From NCBI GenBank assembly GCA_051004015.1, contig JBPCKT010000057.1, forward strand, positions 1 to 49,874: a DNA stretch of 49,874 nt. Direction: 5' to 3'. Source of the DNA: SXOA01 sp051004015 (GTDB taxonomy: Bacteria > Planctomycetota > Planctomycetia > Pirellulales > Pirellulaceae). Every line of letters begins with the position of its first letter. Within the stretch, counting starts at the first letter, position 1. The translations under genes and the position numbers were made by a program. Of the stretch, positions 17,928 through 28,200 are shown one piece after another. The notes under the pieces are model-generated. The model ran no database searches and was not told where the DNA came from. It was given only the letters and a program-made list of their open reading frames with translations.

Positions 17928-19394
17928 ATGGGCCAAACAATTCCCCCCACTGTCCCCGGCTGCCGCGCTACCCCCATCTTGCTCTATGGGCTCATGGTGG
18001 TTGCGACAGCGGCGGCTTTCATGGCCATCACGGGAATCGGAGGGCAGCTGACTGCTCCGGCAAACGCGCAATCAGCCGTGCCCCTCATGAAATCGGCCGG
18101 CGGCCAGGCCTCTTTGGCCCAACTGTTGTTGGCTCTGATCGTGCTGATCGTCTCTTGCCGCTGCCTGGGATTCGTTTTTCGCCGGCTTGGACAGCCACCG
18201 GTGATTGGAGAGGTGATTGCGGGCATTCTGCTGGGGCCGACACTTCTCGGCAGAGTTGCGCCCAGTGCACTTCCCTACCTGCTGGCACCGGCTGCCATGC
18301 CCTATTTGGGGATGATCGCCCAACTGGGAATCATCTTGTACATGTTCCTCATCGGCTTGGACTTTGACATTGCTGCGCTGCGGAGCCGCGGCCACGCCGC
18401 GGCAGCCATTTCGCACGCCAGCATCATCGCCCCGTTCATTCTTGGAGCGCTGCTCGCGCTCGCCCTATACCCTGTCTTCTCCCATGACGGCGTCACCTTT
18501 CTGGTCTTCGCGCTATTCCTGGGGATGTCAATGTCGGTCACGGCGTTTCCGGTGCTCGCGCGAATTTTGAGCGATCGCGGCCTGCACAAGACTCGCCTGG
18601 GCGCCGTGGCCCTGGCCTGCGCGGCCATGGATGACGTAACTGCCTGGTGCTTGCTGGCTTTGGTCATCGGGATTGCCCAGGCCAGGCTCGGAGCGGCCTT
18701 GGGCACGCTGGGCTTGGCCGGGCTGTACATTGCGGCGATGTTCCTAGCAGTGCGCCCCTTACTGGCGCGGCTGTTGCCCACGGGCGAGGGACGCGTCTCG
18801 CAGCGGGCTGCGGCGTTGGTGCTGGCGGCACTGTTCGTTTCGGCATGGATTACTGAATGCATCGGAATCCATGCGGTGTTTGGAGCTTTCCTGTTGGGGG
18901 TGATCATCCCGCGGCAAGGCGCCCTGATCCGGGAAATGCGCGAGAAGCTGGAAGACGTCGTCTCGATTGTGCTGCTCCCCGCCTTTTTCGCTTTTGCCGG
19001 CATCCGCACTCAAATCGGCCTGGTCAGCGGCGCGGAAAACTGGCTCTGGTGCGGCGCGATCATTCTGGTTGCCTGCCTCGGCAAATTTGGAGGCAGCCTG
19101 GTTGCCGCGCGCTTGGGGGGCATGAATTGGCGGGACTCCGCGGCCCTAGGAATCCTGATGAACACCCGAGGTCTCATGGAACTGATTGTGCTGAACATTG
19201 GCCTGGATCTAGGACTTATCTCGCCGCTGCTGTATACGCTGATGGTCATCATGGCCCTGGTCACTACCATGACGACCACGCCAGTCCTGAACTTGCTGGG
19301 ATTCAAGGAAGTGAAGTCGCCGCAGTTTGTGGGGATTGAAAATGTGGTCGCCGGCCATTCCGAATGTTCCGCCATGCAGGGGCAAAATGGTTAG
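17928..19394 (+). CDS. CPA2-type cation/proton antiporter
   Basis: This is an inner-membrane antiporter of about 488 aa with 12-13 hydrophobic segments. Conserved parts include 'LGQPPVIGEVIAGILLGP', 'GLDFDIAALRSRG', 'ALACAAMDDVTAWCLLA' (the Asp pair of the ion-binding helix) and the late 'LGILMNTRGLMELIVLNI', all typical of the KefB/NhaA-like CPA2 family. There is no C-terminal RCK/TrkA domain. ATG at 17928 is preferred; the frame is open to a GTG at 17874. The first hydrophobic segment, before 'SAVPLMKSAGG', may be a signal anchor. It lies 72 bp after the prenyl synthase and is probably cotranscribed. The ion is not evident. Confidence 0.88.
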   Translation: MGQTIPPTVPGCRATPILLYGLMVVATAAAFMAITGIGGQLTAPANAQSAVPLMKSAGGQASLAQLLLALIVLIVSCRCLGFVFRRLGQPPVIGEVIAGILLGPTLLGRVAPSALPYLLAPAAMPYLGMIAQLGIILYMFLIGLDFDIAALRSRGHAAAAISHASIIAPFILGALLALALYPVFSHDGVTFLVFALFLGMSMSVTAFPVLARILSDRGLHKTRLGAVALACAAMDDVTAWCLLALVIGIAQARLGAALGTLGLAGLYIAAMFLAVRPLLARLLPTGEGRVSQRAAALVLAALFVSAWITECIGIHAVFGAFLLGVIIPRQGALIREMREKLEDVVSIVLLPAFFAFAGIRTQIGLVSGAENWLWCGAIILVACLGKFGGSLVAARLGGMNWRDSAALGILMNTRGLMELIVLNIGLDLGLISPLLYTLMVIMALVTTMTTTPVLNLLGFKEVKSPQFVGIENVVAGHSECSAMQGQNG

Positions 19395-19509
19395 ACGGAG
19401 TTTGACCGGTGTCCGGTCTCAACCTACCCTTTCGCGTCGCTGCGCCCTTACGGAATCGGCTTGCCCGCATTTCAATGGCGAAATATTTTTCCAGGCTGAG
19501 GTGCGAGGT

Positions 19510-20843
19510 ATGAACCAATGGCTATTCCGCCGTTCCGGCTGCCATTACGTTCTGCTGACCCTGCTTGGCACCCGCATTTTCGGGGCCGCAGGCGGCCTGG
19601 CGGTGATCAATACGTTCAGCTCTCGCTCGAAATGTCGCAGGAGATGCGGCTGCATTTTCGCCTGGCTTGCCTGGCGGTCGTCGTGGTGGCCATCGTCCTG
19701 ACGCTTCTAATGGCCCTGTGGGAAACCCGCCACCTTCGCCCGGTCCCCCAAGCGACGCTACGGGGGCAGGCGGTGGATCGTCTTCCAGGCCAACTTTGAG
19801 GATGCCTTTCGCGTGCTTTGCGTCCCGAGCGGGCAGGAGGTGCTGCGCGTTCTGGAACACACCCCAGTCCCGGTGGTCGTAGCCGATCAGCGGATGCCCG
19901 GAATGAGCGGCGTGGAACTGTTTGAGCTGCTCCGCCAGAACCATCCCCATACCAAACGGATTATCCTCACCGGGTACATCGACCCATCGGCGATGCTGGA
20001 TGCCATCAACAAGGGGCAGGCATTCTACTTCCTCACCAAGCCTTGGCAGCGCGAGCACCTGATGACGGTGCTAATTCGTGCGCTAGAAGCCCATCGCCTG
20101 GAGCTCGCCAATTCTGCTCTCACCAGCCAGTTGGTGGCTTCGCAACGATTGGCCATGCTGGGACAAGCTACGGCGCGGATTGCCCACGAAATGTCGAACC
20201 AACTCTGCATTTTGCCGCTGCTGGAGCACATTGAAGACCGCTATGCCGACGACTCGGAGCTCCTCCAGATCTCGCAATTCGCCCGCACTGTGTACGACCG
20301 CTTAGCGATGCTGCTAGGCGAGGTTAAGGCCTTTGTACGGGGAGAAAGCCACGAGCAGACGCTGCTGGCGCTCCCGCTAGCGGGCGCCCTGCGGGAGCTG
20401 GTCTCTTTCCTGCGGTTCGACACTCAAATCGAATCCTCCCGGTTAAGCCTCGAAATCAAAGGCGAGCCGGTGGTGCTCGGCACCAAGACAAAGATTCAGC
20501 AGGTGCTGTACAACCTTCTGAAGAACGCGGCTATGCCATCCAGGGCAAGGAGAACGGAAAGATCCACGTCATGCTGGACGCCGATGCGAGTTCCGCTTTG
20601 CTGACCGTGGAGGATAACGGATGCGGCATCTCGCCGGAAATCAAGGAGCAGATTTGGACCCCGTTTTTCACCACCAAAGGGGAGCAAGGGAATGGACTGG
20701 GGCTGGATATCTGCCGCGAGCTGGTGCAGGCTCACCAAGGACGAATCTGGTGCGAAAGTCAAGCCGGTCGCGGCAGCAGCTTCTTCATCCGGCTCCCCCG
20801 GCTGGGCCCCGGTTTACTCGATAAACCTTCTTCCGATGCGTAA
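19510..20843 (+). pseudogene. Decayed hybrid receiver/histidine kinase gene
   Basis: The ATG at 19510 opens 'MNQWLFRRSGCHYVLLTLLG', then the match moves to another frame with 'LLMALWETRHLR'. Both parts mirror the N-terminus of the intact kinase at 4316 (HHYIAAIMVATRI, AMWETRHLR). From about 19780 a receiver fragment follows in the first frame. It lacks its beta-1 DD motif and starts near 'FQANFEDAFRVLCV', with Asp in VVADQRMPGMSG. Next come a dimerisation helix with 'TARIAHEMSNQL' and an N box. Near 20528 the frame shifts again, and the HATPase end (DNGCGIS, GNGLGLDI) reads from 20571. This means at least two or three frameshifts and an internal deletion that removed most of the membrane part and the receiver start. 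It is unlikely to give a working protein. Confidence 0.82.
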
Positions 20844-21065
20844 AGCAGTATTTCCGGCCCTCTCCTGAAAACTTCGTCAGCGTCGCAGACACAGGTTTGC
20901 TGAGGCGTTACACCGCGAGCAATTTGCTACTAAATGCCATCTTTGGCCCCTTCAGGCCAATCCGCGTTCGACATCTATTTTGATGAAAAATATTTGCCAG
21001 GTTCCGTTTCGCGACCTATTGGTTAATTAGGTACTTTCTTATTCCGTCATGAAGGGCTTGTCGAT

Positions 21066-21161
21066 CCGATAAAGGCAACCCGGCCGCGAGGCCGGCACGC
21101 AAAGCTATGGGGCTCCTTGAGCTCGCCAGGCTGCCGAAGTCGCAACCCAAAAAGGGGTTGC
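21066..21161 (+). promoter_or_regulatory. Probable cyclic-di-GMP-I (GEMM) riboswitch with start-proximal hairpin
   Basis: The aptamer-like part has AAAGGCAACC (21071-21080), a 6-bp stem CCGGCC/GGCCGG capped by a GCGA GNRA loop (21080-21095), ACGCAAAGC (21097-21105), a second arm, and CCAGGCTGCCGA (21126-21137). These follow the order of the GEMM-I consensus: GGCAAACC, GNRA-capped stem, ACGCAAAGC, then a GCC-containing 3' side. Downstream, GCAACCC (21142-21148) pairs with GGGTTGC (21155-21161) around AAAAAG, ending one base before the ATG at 21163. GGCAACCC of the aptamer (21074-21081) could pair with the same 3' arm. No T-run follows, so translational control is more likely than termination. 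Confidence 0.78.
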
Positions 21162-21162
21162 C

Positions 21163-22038
21163 ATGTTTCGTTTCGCACAGTCGCTTGTTTCGCGCCGCTC
21201 CGTTCGCAGGCCGTCCGCCTGCCAGAAATCGCGTCGGCGCTCGTACCGACCCCTGAACGGGTTCGAGGCGCTTGAGAAGCGCGAAGTGCTGGCGGCTGCC
21301 GGACTGGGAGCCGTGTCGTCTCTGGTCAGCTTCGACATCTCGATCCATGGCACAGGCGTTCGCTACAGCGAGCTGGGGTTGCCGGCCGAGATCACGGGAG
21401 ACCTGTTCGCGGCTGGAGGCAAGTCGGCCCACCTGACGCGGATTGGGAACTACTGTGAGACGCTTACCCCAATCCTGATGGACGTGAATGGCGATCAGGT
21501 CCTCGATTTTGTCGGCACCATGGGGGTCGCCACCTTTAATTTCTTCGCCGGTTCATCGACAGTCGGTCTCATCGGCTCCATCACTACCGTCGATACCTCG
21601 TACATTCAGGGAGTGACGGCAGCGGGGCAGATCATTGTGGGGAGCCAGGGAACAATCACCAACGGCACCCTCGCCTTGAGCCATGTTTCGGGGGGGTTCG
21701 TCAGCCAAAGCATCGTGGGATTCGATCCGACCTTCCAAATGGAAACCAATGTGCATTTCACCGTCACGGCGCCATCGATGTCGGTCGCAGTGGCCATGGC
21801 TGGCTCCAACCAGAATGTGGCCGCCACGACTTCCGACTCCGCCGCCCACAAGCCAGCCGACCACGACAAGACGAAACAAGAATCCCACCATGTCTCACAA
21901 GCGGTACCGGCCGTCATTGATAACGCTCCTGGCAAGGGTCGTGGGCAGTCCGACTTGACCCGGCACGAGCGGTCGGTGGATCAGACTTTTCAGGTGGATA
22001 CCGACTGGCGAGCTGGTGAAGACGCAGTGCCGGTGTAA
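21163..22038 (+). CDS. Exported protein with LEPR-XLL-like N-terminus
   Basis: The protein has 291 aa. A basic, Arg-rich N-terminus (SRRSVRRPSACQKSRRR) is followed by 'FEALEKREVLAA', which matches the LEPR-XLL-type export motif common in large planctomycete surface proteins. The rest is Gly/Thr/Val-rich and probably beta-structured, then a Thr/His/Lys-rich tail. No enzyme domain is recognised. It is short for this group and its tail is uncharacteristic, so the 3' end may have been cut when the S9 peptidase stub was joined downstream. It follows the c-di-GMP riboswitch directly, which fits c-di-GMP control of a surface or matrix protein. Function is not known. Confidence 0.65.
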   Translation: MFRFAQSLVSRRSVRRPSACQKSRRRSYRPLNGFEALEKREVLAAAGLGAVSSLVSFDISIHGTGVRYSELGLPAEITGDLFAAGGKSAHLTRIGNYCETLTPILMDVNGDQVLDFVGTMGVATFNFFAGSSTVGLIGSITTVDTSYIQGVTAAGQIIVGSQGTITNGTLALSHVSGGFVSQSIVGFDPTFQMETNVHFTVTAPSMSVAVAMAGSNQNVAATTSDSAAHKPADHDKTKQESHHVSQAVPAVIDNAPGKGRGQSDLTRHERSVDQTFQVDTDWRAGEDAVPV

Positions 22039-22052
22039 ATAAGACGCCGGCC

Positions 22053-22406
22053 GTGCTCCCAAGGAGTCCGCCCAATATTCCCGAATTTGGCAGTCTGACC
22101 AAAGAGGATGAGTTTCGGGGGCTCCTGGCGATGAGCACTTTCCATCACATCAAAGATGGCACGAAGTATCCCGCCGTACTGTTGACCCATGGCATCAACG
22201 ATCCGCGTGTTGAGCCCTGGGAATTAGCCAAGACAACAGCCCGTTTGCAAGCCGCCACCGCCAGCGGTAAGCCCGTTCTCTTTCGTGTCGAATACCACGC
22301 CGGGCATGGCATCGGTTCGACCAAAAAACAGCGGCAGGAAGAGCAGGCGGATGTGTGGTCGTTCTTCCTTTGGCAATTTGGTGATGCGATGTTTCGGCCG
22401 CAGTGA
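22053..22406 (+). pseudogene. 3' stub of an S9 prolyl oligopeptidase gene
   Basis: The frame encodes about 117 aa matching the last part of the S9A catalytic domain: 'NIPEFGS', then 'YPAVLLTHGINDPRVEPWE' carrying the catalytic Asp (NDPRVEPW), 'ARLQAATASGKPVL', and 'HAGHGIGSTKKQRQEE' carrying the catalytic His. The segment with the nucleophile Ser (GxSxGG) and the N-terminal propeller are absent. The GTG at 22053 is probably incidental. The stub begins 14 bp after the stop of the LEPR-like gene, so a deletion or rearrangement brought these together. Confidence 0.8.
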
Positions 22407-22715
22407 CCTTGCCAAGGTTTTGGCCCCTTACAGCCGTTTGAGAGAGTGGATCTCAAGCTCTGCGGCCTAATCCCCATTGCAAGCTCAAATTTTGAATGCG
22501 TTCGATACGATGACCGTAGTCTGGTCGCGACTCTCGTCGCATTCTCGAACGTACATCGCCTCGGGCGACTGGCCGACGAAGTTCTGAACCTTCTCGCCGC
22601 CTTCATGTCATGGGGCGCTTTAGAACCAGCCGCTCGGGGGCGCTTTGAGCCAGCCGGGGTGGGAAGGATTGATATTCGTTAAAGTCGGATCGTTTGGCAA
22701 GCTGCCAACGATGGT

Positions 22716-23561
22716 TTACGTGGACTTGGGTTTCGATTTCGCGGGTTTGGAAGTGGTTGGTTCCCCGCCAGAGCCGGGGGGCGCGCTGGCTGGTTGTGAG
22801 CTAGCGGGTGCCTCGGGCATCTCGGGCTTGGGCTCTGCCTGATTCCGAAGTCGATAGCTGCGGCCGGTGATGGTGATGATTTCGGCATGGTGCAAGAAGC
22901 GATGAAGAATGGCGGTGGCGCTGGGTACATCAGCGATTAACTTGCCCCAATCTTCGAGCGGGCGGTTGCTCGTCATCATGGTGCTTCGGGTTTCGTAGCG
23001 CCGAATGATGATCTCGAACAGGTACTCGCCTGAGCGTTTCGGCAAGTTCTTCATTCCCATGTCGTCCACGATCAGCAGGTCGGGCTTGAGGTATCGACCG
23101 AGAACTTTCTCCTGCCCCTCGAACGCCTCATCGTGGAGGAAGTCACGAACGACGTCGAAGATGGAGCGGTACAGAACCCGGAAGCCTTGCTTGATCGCCA
23201 GGTAGCCAATCGCTTGCACCAAGAAGCTTTTCCCGACCCCGGGCGGCCCCACCAGCAGGGCATCTTTGGTTTCGCGGATGAAGCGGCAGGTGGCCAAGTC
23301 AAAGACCTGCTTCTTCTGAATCGACGGGTTGAAAGACCAGTCGAAATTATCAAAAGCCTTCAGCTCGCGGAACTGGGCGGCCTTCACGCGCCGCGAGATT
23401 TGGCGTTCGTCGCGGACCAACACTTCGTCTTGCAGGATGAGTTCCAGGAACTCGTGATGGCTCAGTTGGTGGCCGGCCGCCTCTTGCAGCCGAACCTCCA
23501 GCGTTTGCGCCAGCCCGGAGAGGCGGAGCGCTTTGAGCATGGTTTGTAAACGATCATTCAT
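22716..23561 (-). CDS. istB: IS21-family helper ATPase IstB
   Basis: The AAA+ helper of IS21 transposition has 281 aa. The Walker A is 'LLVGPPGVGKSFLVQAIG' and the Walker B 'LLIVDDMGMKNL', followed by 'SGEYLFEIIIRRYETRSTMMTSN' style sensor residues and DWGKLIADVPSATAILHRFLHHA, all standard for IstB. A Pro/Ser/Lys-rich tail of about 35 residues follows the usual end. The start is ATG at 23561, overlapping the end of the istA remnant by 4 bp, as is common in istAB. It looks intact although its transposase partner is broken. Confidence 0.93.
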   Translation of the reverse strand: MNDRLQTMLKALRLSGLAQTLEVRLQEAAGHQLSHHEFLELILQDEVLVRDERQISRRVKAAQFRELKAFDNFDWSFNPSIQKKQVFDLATCRFIRETKDALLVGPPGVGKSFLVQAIGYLAIKQGFRVLYRSIFDVVRDFLHDEAFEGQEKVLGRYLKPDLLIVDDMGMKNLPKRSGEYLFEIIIRRYETRSTMMTSNRPLEDWGKLIADVPSATAILHRFLHHAEIITITGRSYRLRNQAEPKPEMPEAPASSQPASAPPGSGGEPTTSKPAKSKPKST

Positions 23562-24654
23562 CGGATGGATTCTCCTGGGAAAGAGACGGGGGAAGAACTA
23601 CGGTGGAACTGTCTGGAGAAACAGAGCCGGGCTCTGCTGAGGAGCATCCCGGCAAGGGATATCCAGACCTGGGCGGAGGAATAATGTCCGCTGCACCCTG
23701 ACGGCCAGCCTGGTCGCCGGGGTGTTTTTGTTGTGCGATGCCTGGGAGACATTCTTTTTGCCCAGCCATGCCTTTCAAAACCTTCCGGCGCAGCCGGACT
23801 CCGGGCCAGCGCCGCCGTCACGATGCGGCCATAGTCGCTCAAGGGACGAATCAGCGGATGTTCATCCAGGAACGGGAGCGGCTCTTGAGTGGCGGCCTGT
23901 CGCTCGATAAGTTGGCGCAGGGTGCGGAGGCGATAGGCTTGATGCGCAAGTGCCGTTTCACAGGCTTTTTCCAGGGATTCACAGGGGTGACGTTTCGTCA
24001 GGCTGAGCAGCCCTTGGAGCACGCGGACCCCTTGGATGCCCCGGTTTTGAAACATGGCGGCCGCCCAGTCGGCGGTCCGTGGACCAATCGCACTCGCTTT
24101 CGTCAGCAGCCAGGTCGAGCCCCGCTCAATGCCGCTGATCTTCTCCGCGGGGAGGTGTTTTCCCTGAGTGCTGAACCGTCCTGGATCATACCGGACGTGC
24201 AGGGCCATCTGCTGCATCCGGCTGTTAAAGATCCGCACCAGGCGGCCGTCCCAGCGGACCCAGAGCTGGGGTTGACCGCCCAGCGGCTTGGCCAAAAAGA
24301 TCGCGCGAAATGGCTCGCAGTGACTCACCGCGCCACGCTCCGTGGGAGCCGGCGGGGTTGCGCATGAACCAGGGGGCGCGCCGGCTGGGTTTGAATCCGT
24401 GGCGAATTCCGATTGTTCCGCCAGTGTCAGGCCACCGGGCTCGCTACCCGGTGGACCGGGAAAAGTGGCTGGGTTTGGGTCCGCCGACCCGGGGGCGCGG
24501 TGGCTGGTTTTGCCCCGTTTTGATACAGCTTCAGGTAGCGCGCGACCGTCTCGCGGTCGATCTGCAGCTCGGTGGCCATCCGCAGCTGCGACCAACCTAA
24601 CGCATGGAGCTGTAATATCGCCTGCACAATCGCCATCTTGAGTTGATTCGCCAT
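23558..24654 (-). pseudogene. istA: istA transposase with deleted DDE core and a frameshift
   Basis: The start ATG at 24654 gives 'MANQLKMAIVQAILQLHALG' and the IstA helix-turn-helix (TELQIDRETVARYLKL). In the Pro-rich linker the reading frame changes. The second frame continues 'SHCEPFRAIFLAK', the region just after the HTH in IstA. It then jumps near 24286 directly to 'QPQLWVRWDGRLVRIFN' and 'RYDPGRFSTQGKHL', which lie after the catalytic domain in complete IstA. The whole integrase core is missing. The C-terminal helices (NRGIQGVRVLQGLLSLTKRH) remain. A full IstA is about 500 aa. Confidence 0.85.
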
Positions 24655-24801
24655 CTTCGGTTCCCTTCCGCACGCTGGGTGCAAAGGAACCTCTACGACG
24701 AATTTCTACTGCTCAATATGGCTGGGTTTCAAAACGCCCCTTGTGGCTGGTTATGAGCGCCCGCTGACATCGTTGCCCAAACAACTGAAAAGAGCCTTTA
24801 G

Positions 24802-24927
24802 GATTCGATCAAAAGCGAGGCCGACACGCGGATGAAAATTATCGACCCGATCTTCATGGAAGTTTTAGGCTGGCCCAAGGCGAACATTCACCTTGAGAGT
24901 TCAGCCGGCACAAAATTCATTGACTAA
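24802..24927 (+). pseudogene. Remnant of an HsdR_N-like domain
   Basis: The frame from 24802 to the stop at 24925-24927 reads 'DSIKSEADTRMKIIDPIFME' and then VLGWPKANIHLESSAGTKFID. This resembles the N-terminal R-subunit-like domain (KSEADTRxKLIDPIFxxVLGW) found at the start of type I restriction subunits and related orphan proteins. It has an in-frame stop just upstream (24799-24801) and ends after about 41 residues. It starts 33 bp beyond the right end of the IS21 element, so the rest of the gene was probably lost around that insertion. Confidence 0.6.
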
Positions 24928-24935
24928 CGCACCGG

Positions 24936-24970
24936 GCCGAGAATCACCGCTCTCGGCTCTTCGCGTTTTT
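24936..24970 (+). terminator. Hairpin with T-rich tail, possible rho-independent terminator
   Basis: GCCGAGA (24936-24942) pairs with TCTCGGC (24951-24957) across an 8-base loop. TCTTCGCG and TTTTT follow (to 24970). The T-run is displaced from the stem by about 8 bases, so it would be a weak terminator. It lies just after the HsdR_N-like remnant on the plus strand. The rest of 24971-25246 shows no gene, repeat or RNA that I recognise. Confidence 0.35.
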
Positions 24971-25246
24971 CCGCCCGGTTTTCGAGGCGTTTTTCGAAGT
25001 CGCCCGTGCTCTCGGATTCGGCGCGAGCGCCCGACATCCAGTGGACCGCCTCGGCGCTCCGACAGTTTGCCAAAGACTCTCTGACTCTCTGGTTAACACA
25101 CCCCAAGAAGTCAACAGGCCGGTCCCTTCCGGTCCCCGAGATTCTGTTTCGCAATTCTACCGATTCAACCAATAAGGAAGACGACTCTGAACCGTGATAG
25201 CGGCTCGTCGGTTACGCGGCACGATCTAGCCTCTTCGCGCCATGGA

Positions 25247-28200
25247 TCAGTCCACCGGCACAATCCGGACAAGGTCACTTTGCAACGCGATCGCCAGACG
25301 GTCACCCAGTGGCGAAAAGGCAAGGCCGTTAATGTTTTGCGGTTGACGCAGCTCCGCCAGCTTCTTCTGAGACTCCATGTCCCACACATCGACAACGCGT
25401 GCGTTTCCTCCAACCGCCAGCCGCTTGCCATTTCGCGACCAGGCCAATGTTTGCAGGCGTTCGCCTTTTCTCTCTTGCAATACTTGCTTGAGTTTTCCCT
25501 GAATGTCCCATAGGCATAGCCGTCCATCGTGGGAAGCCGTAATAAAGGTGTTTTCCCGGGGGTCAAAGGCTGCGGCACGCACGAGACCCGGCTGAGGAAT
25601 AAGCACCCCTTGCGCCGTACGCAGGTCCCAGATGATAATCTCACCCGCTTGATCATTGCCCCCTACTGTGACGAGCCAGTGGCCGTCATGACTGAAAGTT
25701 GCGCCTGCAACTTCGTCTTGATGCAGCTTCAGCTCACGCACGGGGCTGCCATCGGCGATTTTCAACAGCCGCACAATTGGCTCGACACCCACAATGGCGG
25801 CGAACTGTTCATCGGGACTAATGGTAACGCGGTTCAAGGGCTTGCTTCCTGTCTGATATTCGAGCAGTTGCTGCTGCCGCTCGAGGTCCCAGAGGCGCAC
25901 TTTGTCACTCACGGTCATCATTTGCTTGTCATTGGCGAGCAGCTTAACGTCGAAGGTGGGCACATTTCCGGATCGCAGTTTCGCTTGGGTGTGCCCTCGC
26001 CGCAGCTCCCACAGCCGCGCATTGCCATCACTGCTGCCGGTCGCTAGGAACTTGCCGTCGCTAGCGTAGGCGACAGCATGCACCCACCCCCCGTGACCTG
26101 TCAAAGAATACCCTTCTGTTGACGGACGGGCATCCCAGCGGCGGGTGTACGTCGCTCCCTGAGCGAACAGATAATCACCCCGCGGGCTGAACGTCAATTC
26201 AGACAGAAACCGGACCAAACCGCGCTCGCGAAAAACCAGCAATTCCTGGCCACTCACACAGTCCCAAACAATCGCCTGACTGACTGGTGCGGCAGCCGAA
26301 GTCGACGCCACCACGCGCTCTCCTGTTGGATGAAACGCTACTCGCGCCATGCTGTATTTGCTCGGTAGGGTGACGATCAGTTCTTCGGTCTTCGAGTCCC
26401 ACACATGCACTCCCGTTTCATAGGAGTGAGTCGTGGCAATCCGGGTTCCGTCTCGGCTGATCGCGAAGTCCAGCACACGTTGAGGACTCAGCGTCTTCCG
26501 TTGCGGGGGGTTGGCCGAATCCCAGAGTACGATCCGGCCCGCCGCCAGCAAGGCAACTTCCTTTGCTTCGGGAACCTGTACTAGCCGATAAATATCGCTT
26601 GGCAATTGCGCTTCGGCGATCATTTTCCCTTGATCGATATGCCAGCGGCGAACAAACTTATCGGCGGAAGCCGAATACAAGCTGACGGCGTCCGGACCGA
26701 ACGTGAGTCGAGTAACTGCCGCATTGATGGGGGGTAGGTCCTGGCGTTCTTTGAGCGTCTCTCCATCCCAGACAGTAATGCCTGAGGGACCGCCAGTCGC
26801 GAGCCTGCGACCGTCCTGACTATAGGCTGCGCATAGGACTGGCCCAGCGTCAAGACGCTGGCAAACCTCCTTTCCGGTGTCGCAGTCTCGCAGCACGATC
26901 CCTGTGACGCCATTTCCACACGTGATGAACCGATTGCGTACGGGATCGACGACGATGAGTGATCCACCGGTCTGCCAATGGGTGGTCTCGGGATCATTTT
27001 CCGCATTCCAGATGCTGACGCAGTCTTGCGAACCGCTTGCTAGGCGTTTCCCGTCGCGATGAAACGACACCCAGCGGGGGGCCGAGGTGCCATGACCGCG
27101 CAGGGTCGCTTGAAGACGGTTGTTCTCGATGTCCCACACTCGCACGGCTCGATCGCCGCAAGCGGCCGCAATCTGTTTGTTATCTCCACTGAAGCACAGA
27201 TCGGCGACGGAGTCGCTTTGTGCGCGGAAGGAAAAACGCTTCGTGCCGTTCTGCGCATCGACGACCTCGACGCCGTCTACCAGGGCGATGGCGATCCAGT
27301 GACCATCTGGGCTGACATTCATTGCCATGCTGGCCATTCCCGGAAGGCTCCGGATTTCCTTTCCGGTTTGGTCCCAAAAATGAATCGCCTGGCCCTCGGC
27401 GGTGACCAGTTGACCGTCGGGCAAGAATGCGTGGTCCACCGTATGGTCGCTGGTGCGATACAAGATTTTACTGTTCGCCAGATCACAGACCGTGCCCGCT
27501 GGTCCGGCGATGGTTTGTCCGTCTGGACTGAATCTCATGCGATTTCGAAATGTCCCCTTGATTCCTCCTATCTCGGCAATCCGTTCACCAGTGATGGTAT
27601 TCCAGATGCGTAAAACCTCTTTCGGCAAAAAGGCTGCTACTCGCTCGCCGTTCGCACTGATAGCCACGCTCTTCACGGGGAGTCCGTCTGTCGAAAAACT
27701 TCTGGTTACTTGCAGTTTTTCGGCGTCCCAGAGTCGCACAATTCCCGCACGCCCACCAGTGACCAGGAACCGCCCATCAACACTGTATACGGCGTTGCAA
27801 AAGCTTAGATCGTCAGAAATCACTTTCAGCTCATTGTGGCAAAGTCGTTTCAGATAGTGCCACTCCCAGTCTCGGAGGTCGGGTGGACACCGATCGAGCA
27901 ACTGGTCCGCTTCCGGTACATCGTTATTGAGCCAATAGTGCTGTGCCAGACGCATCTGGCTTCGGCTGAAGTTCTTGTCTGCCGCCTCGAGAGCAACTTC
28001 GGTGGCCTGCTTTGCTCGCAAAGCGTCCTCTTCCGCTTGCTGCGCCTTAGTCTTGGCGATCTTCTCACGTTCCGCGGCCTTCACCGCCTCATCTTTGGCC
28101 TCCCTCTCACGATGGGCGGCATCCACGGCATTTTTCCGCTCTTTTTTCTCCAAGATTAATGCCGACGATACCCGGGAATAAGCGAATACTAACGTCGCGG

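Larger units (their letters stand above)
22606..24769 (-). mobile_element. Internally deleted IS21-family element
   Basis: The ends are TGTCA (22606) and TGACA (24769). Inside each end the unit GGCGCTTT(g/a)A(a/g)CCAGCC occurs twice in inverted orientation: left at about 22612-22628 and 22635-22656, right as the complement at about 24723-24745 and 24746-24763. That is the multiple-repeat terminal structure of IS21 elements. Between them lie an intact istB and an istA without its DDE core. No clear target duplication was seen at the two flanks. The element should be non-autonomous but might be moved in trans by a complete relative. Confidence 0.82.
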
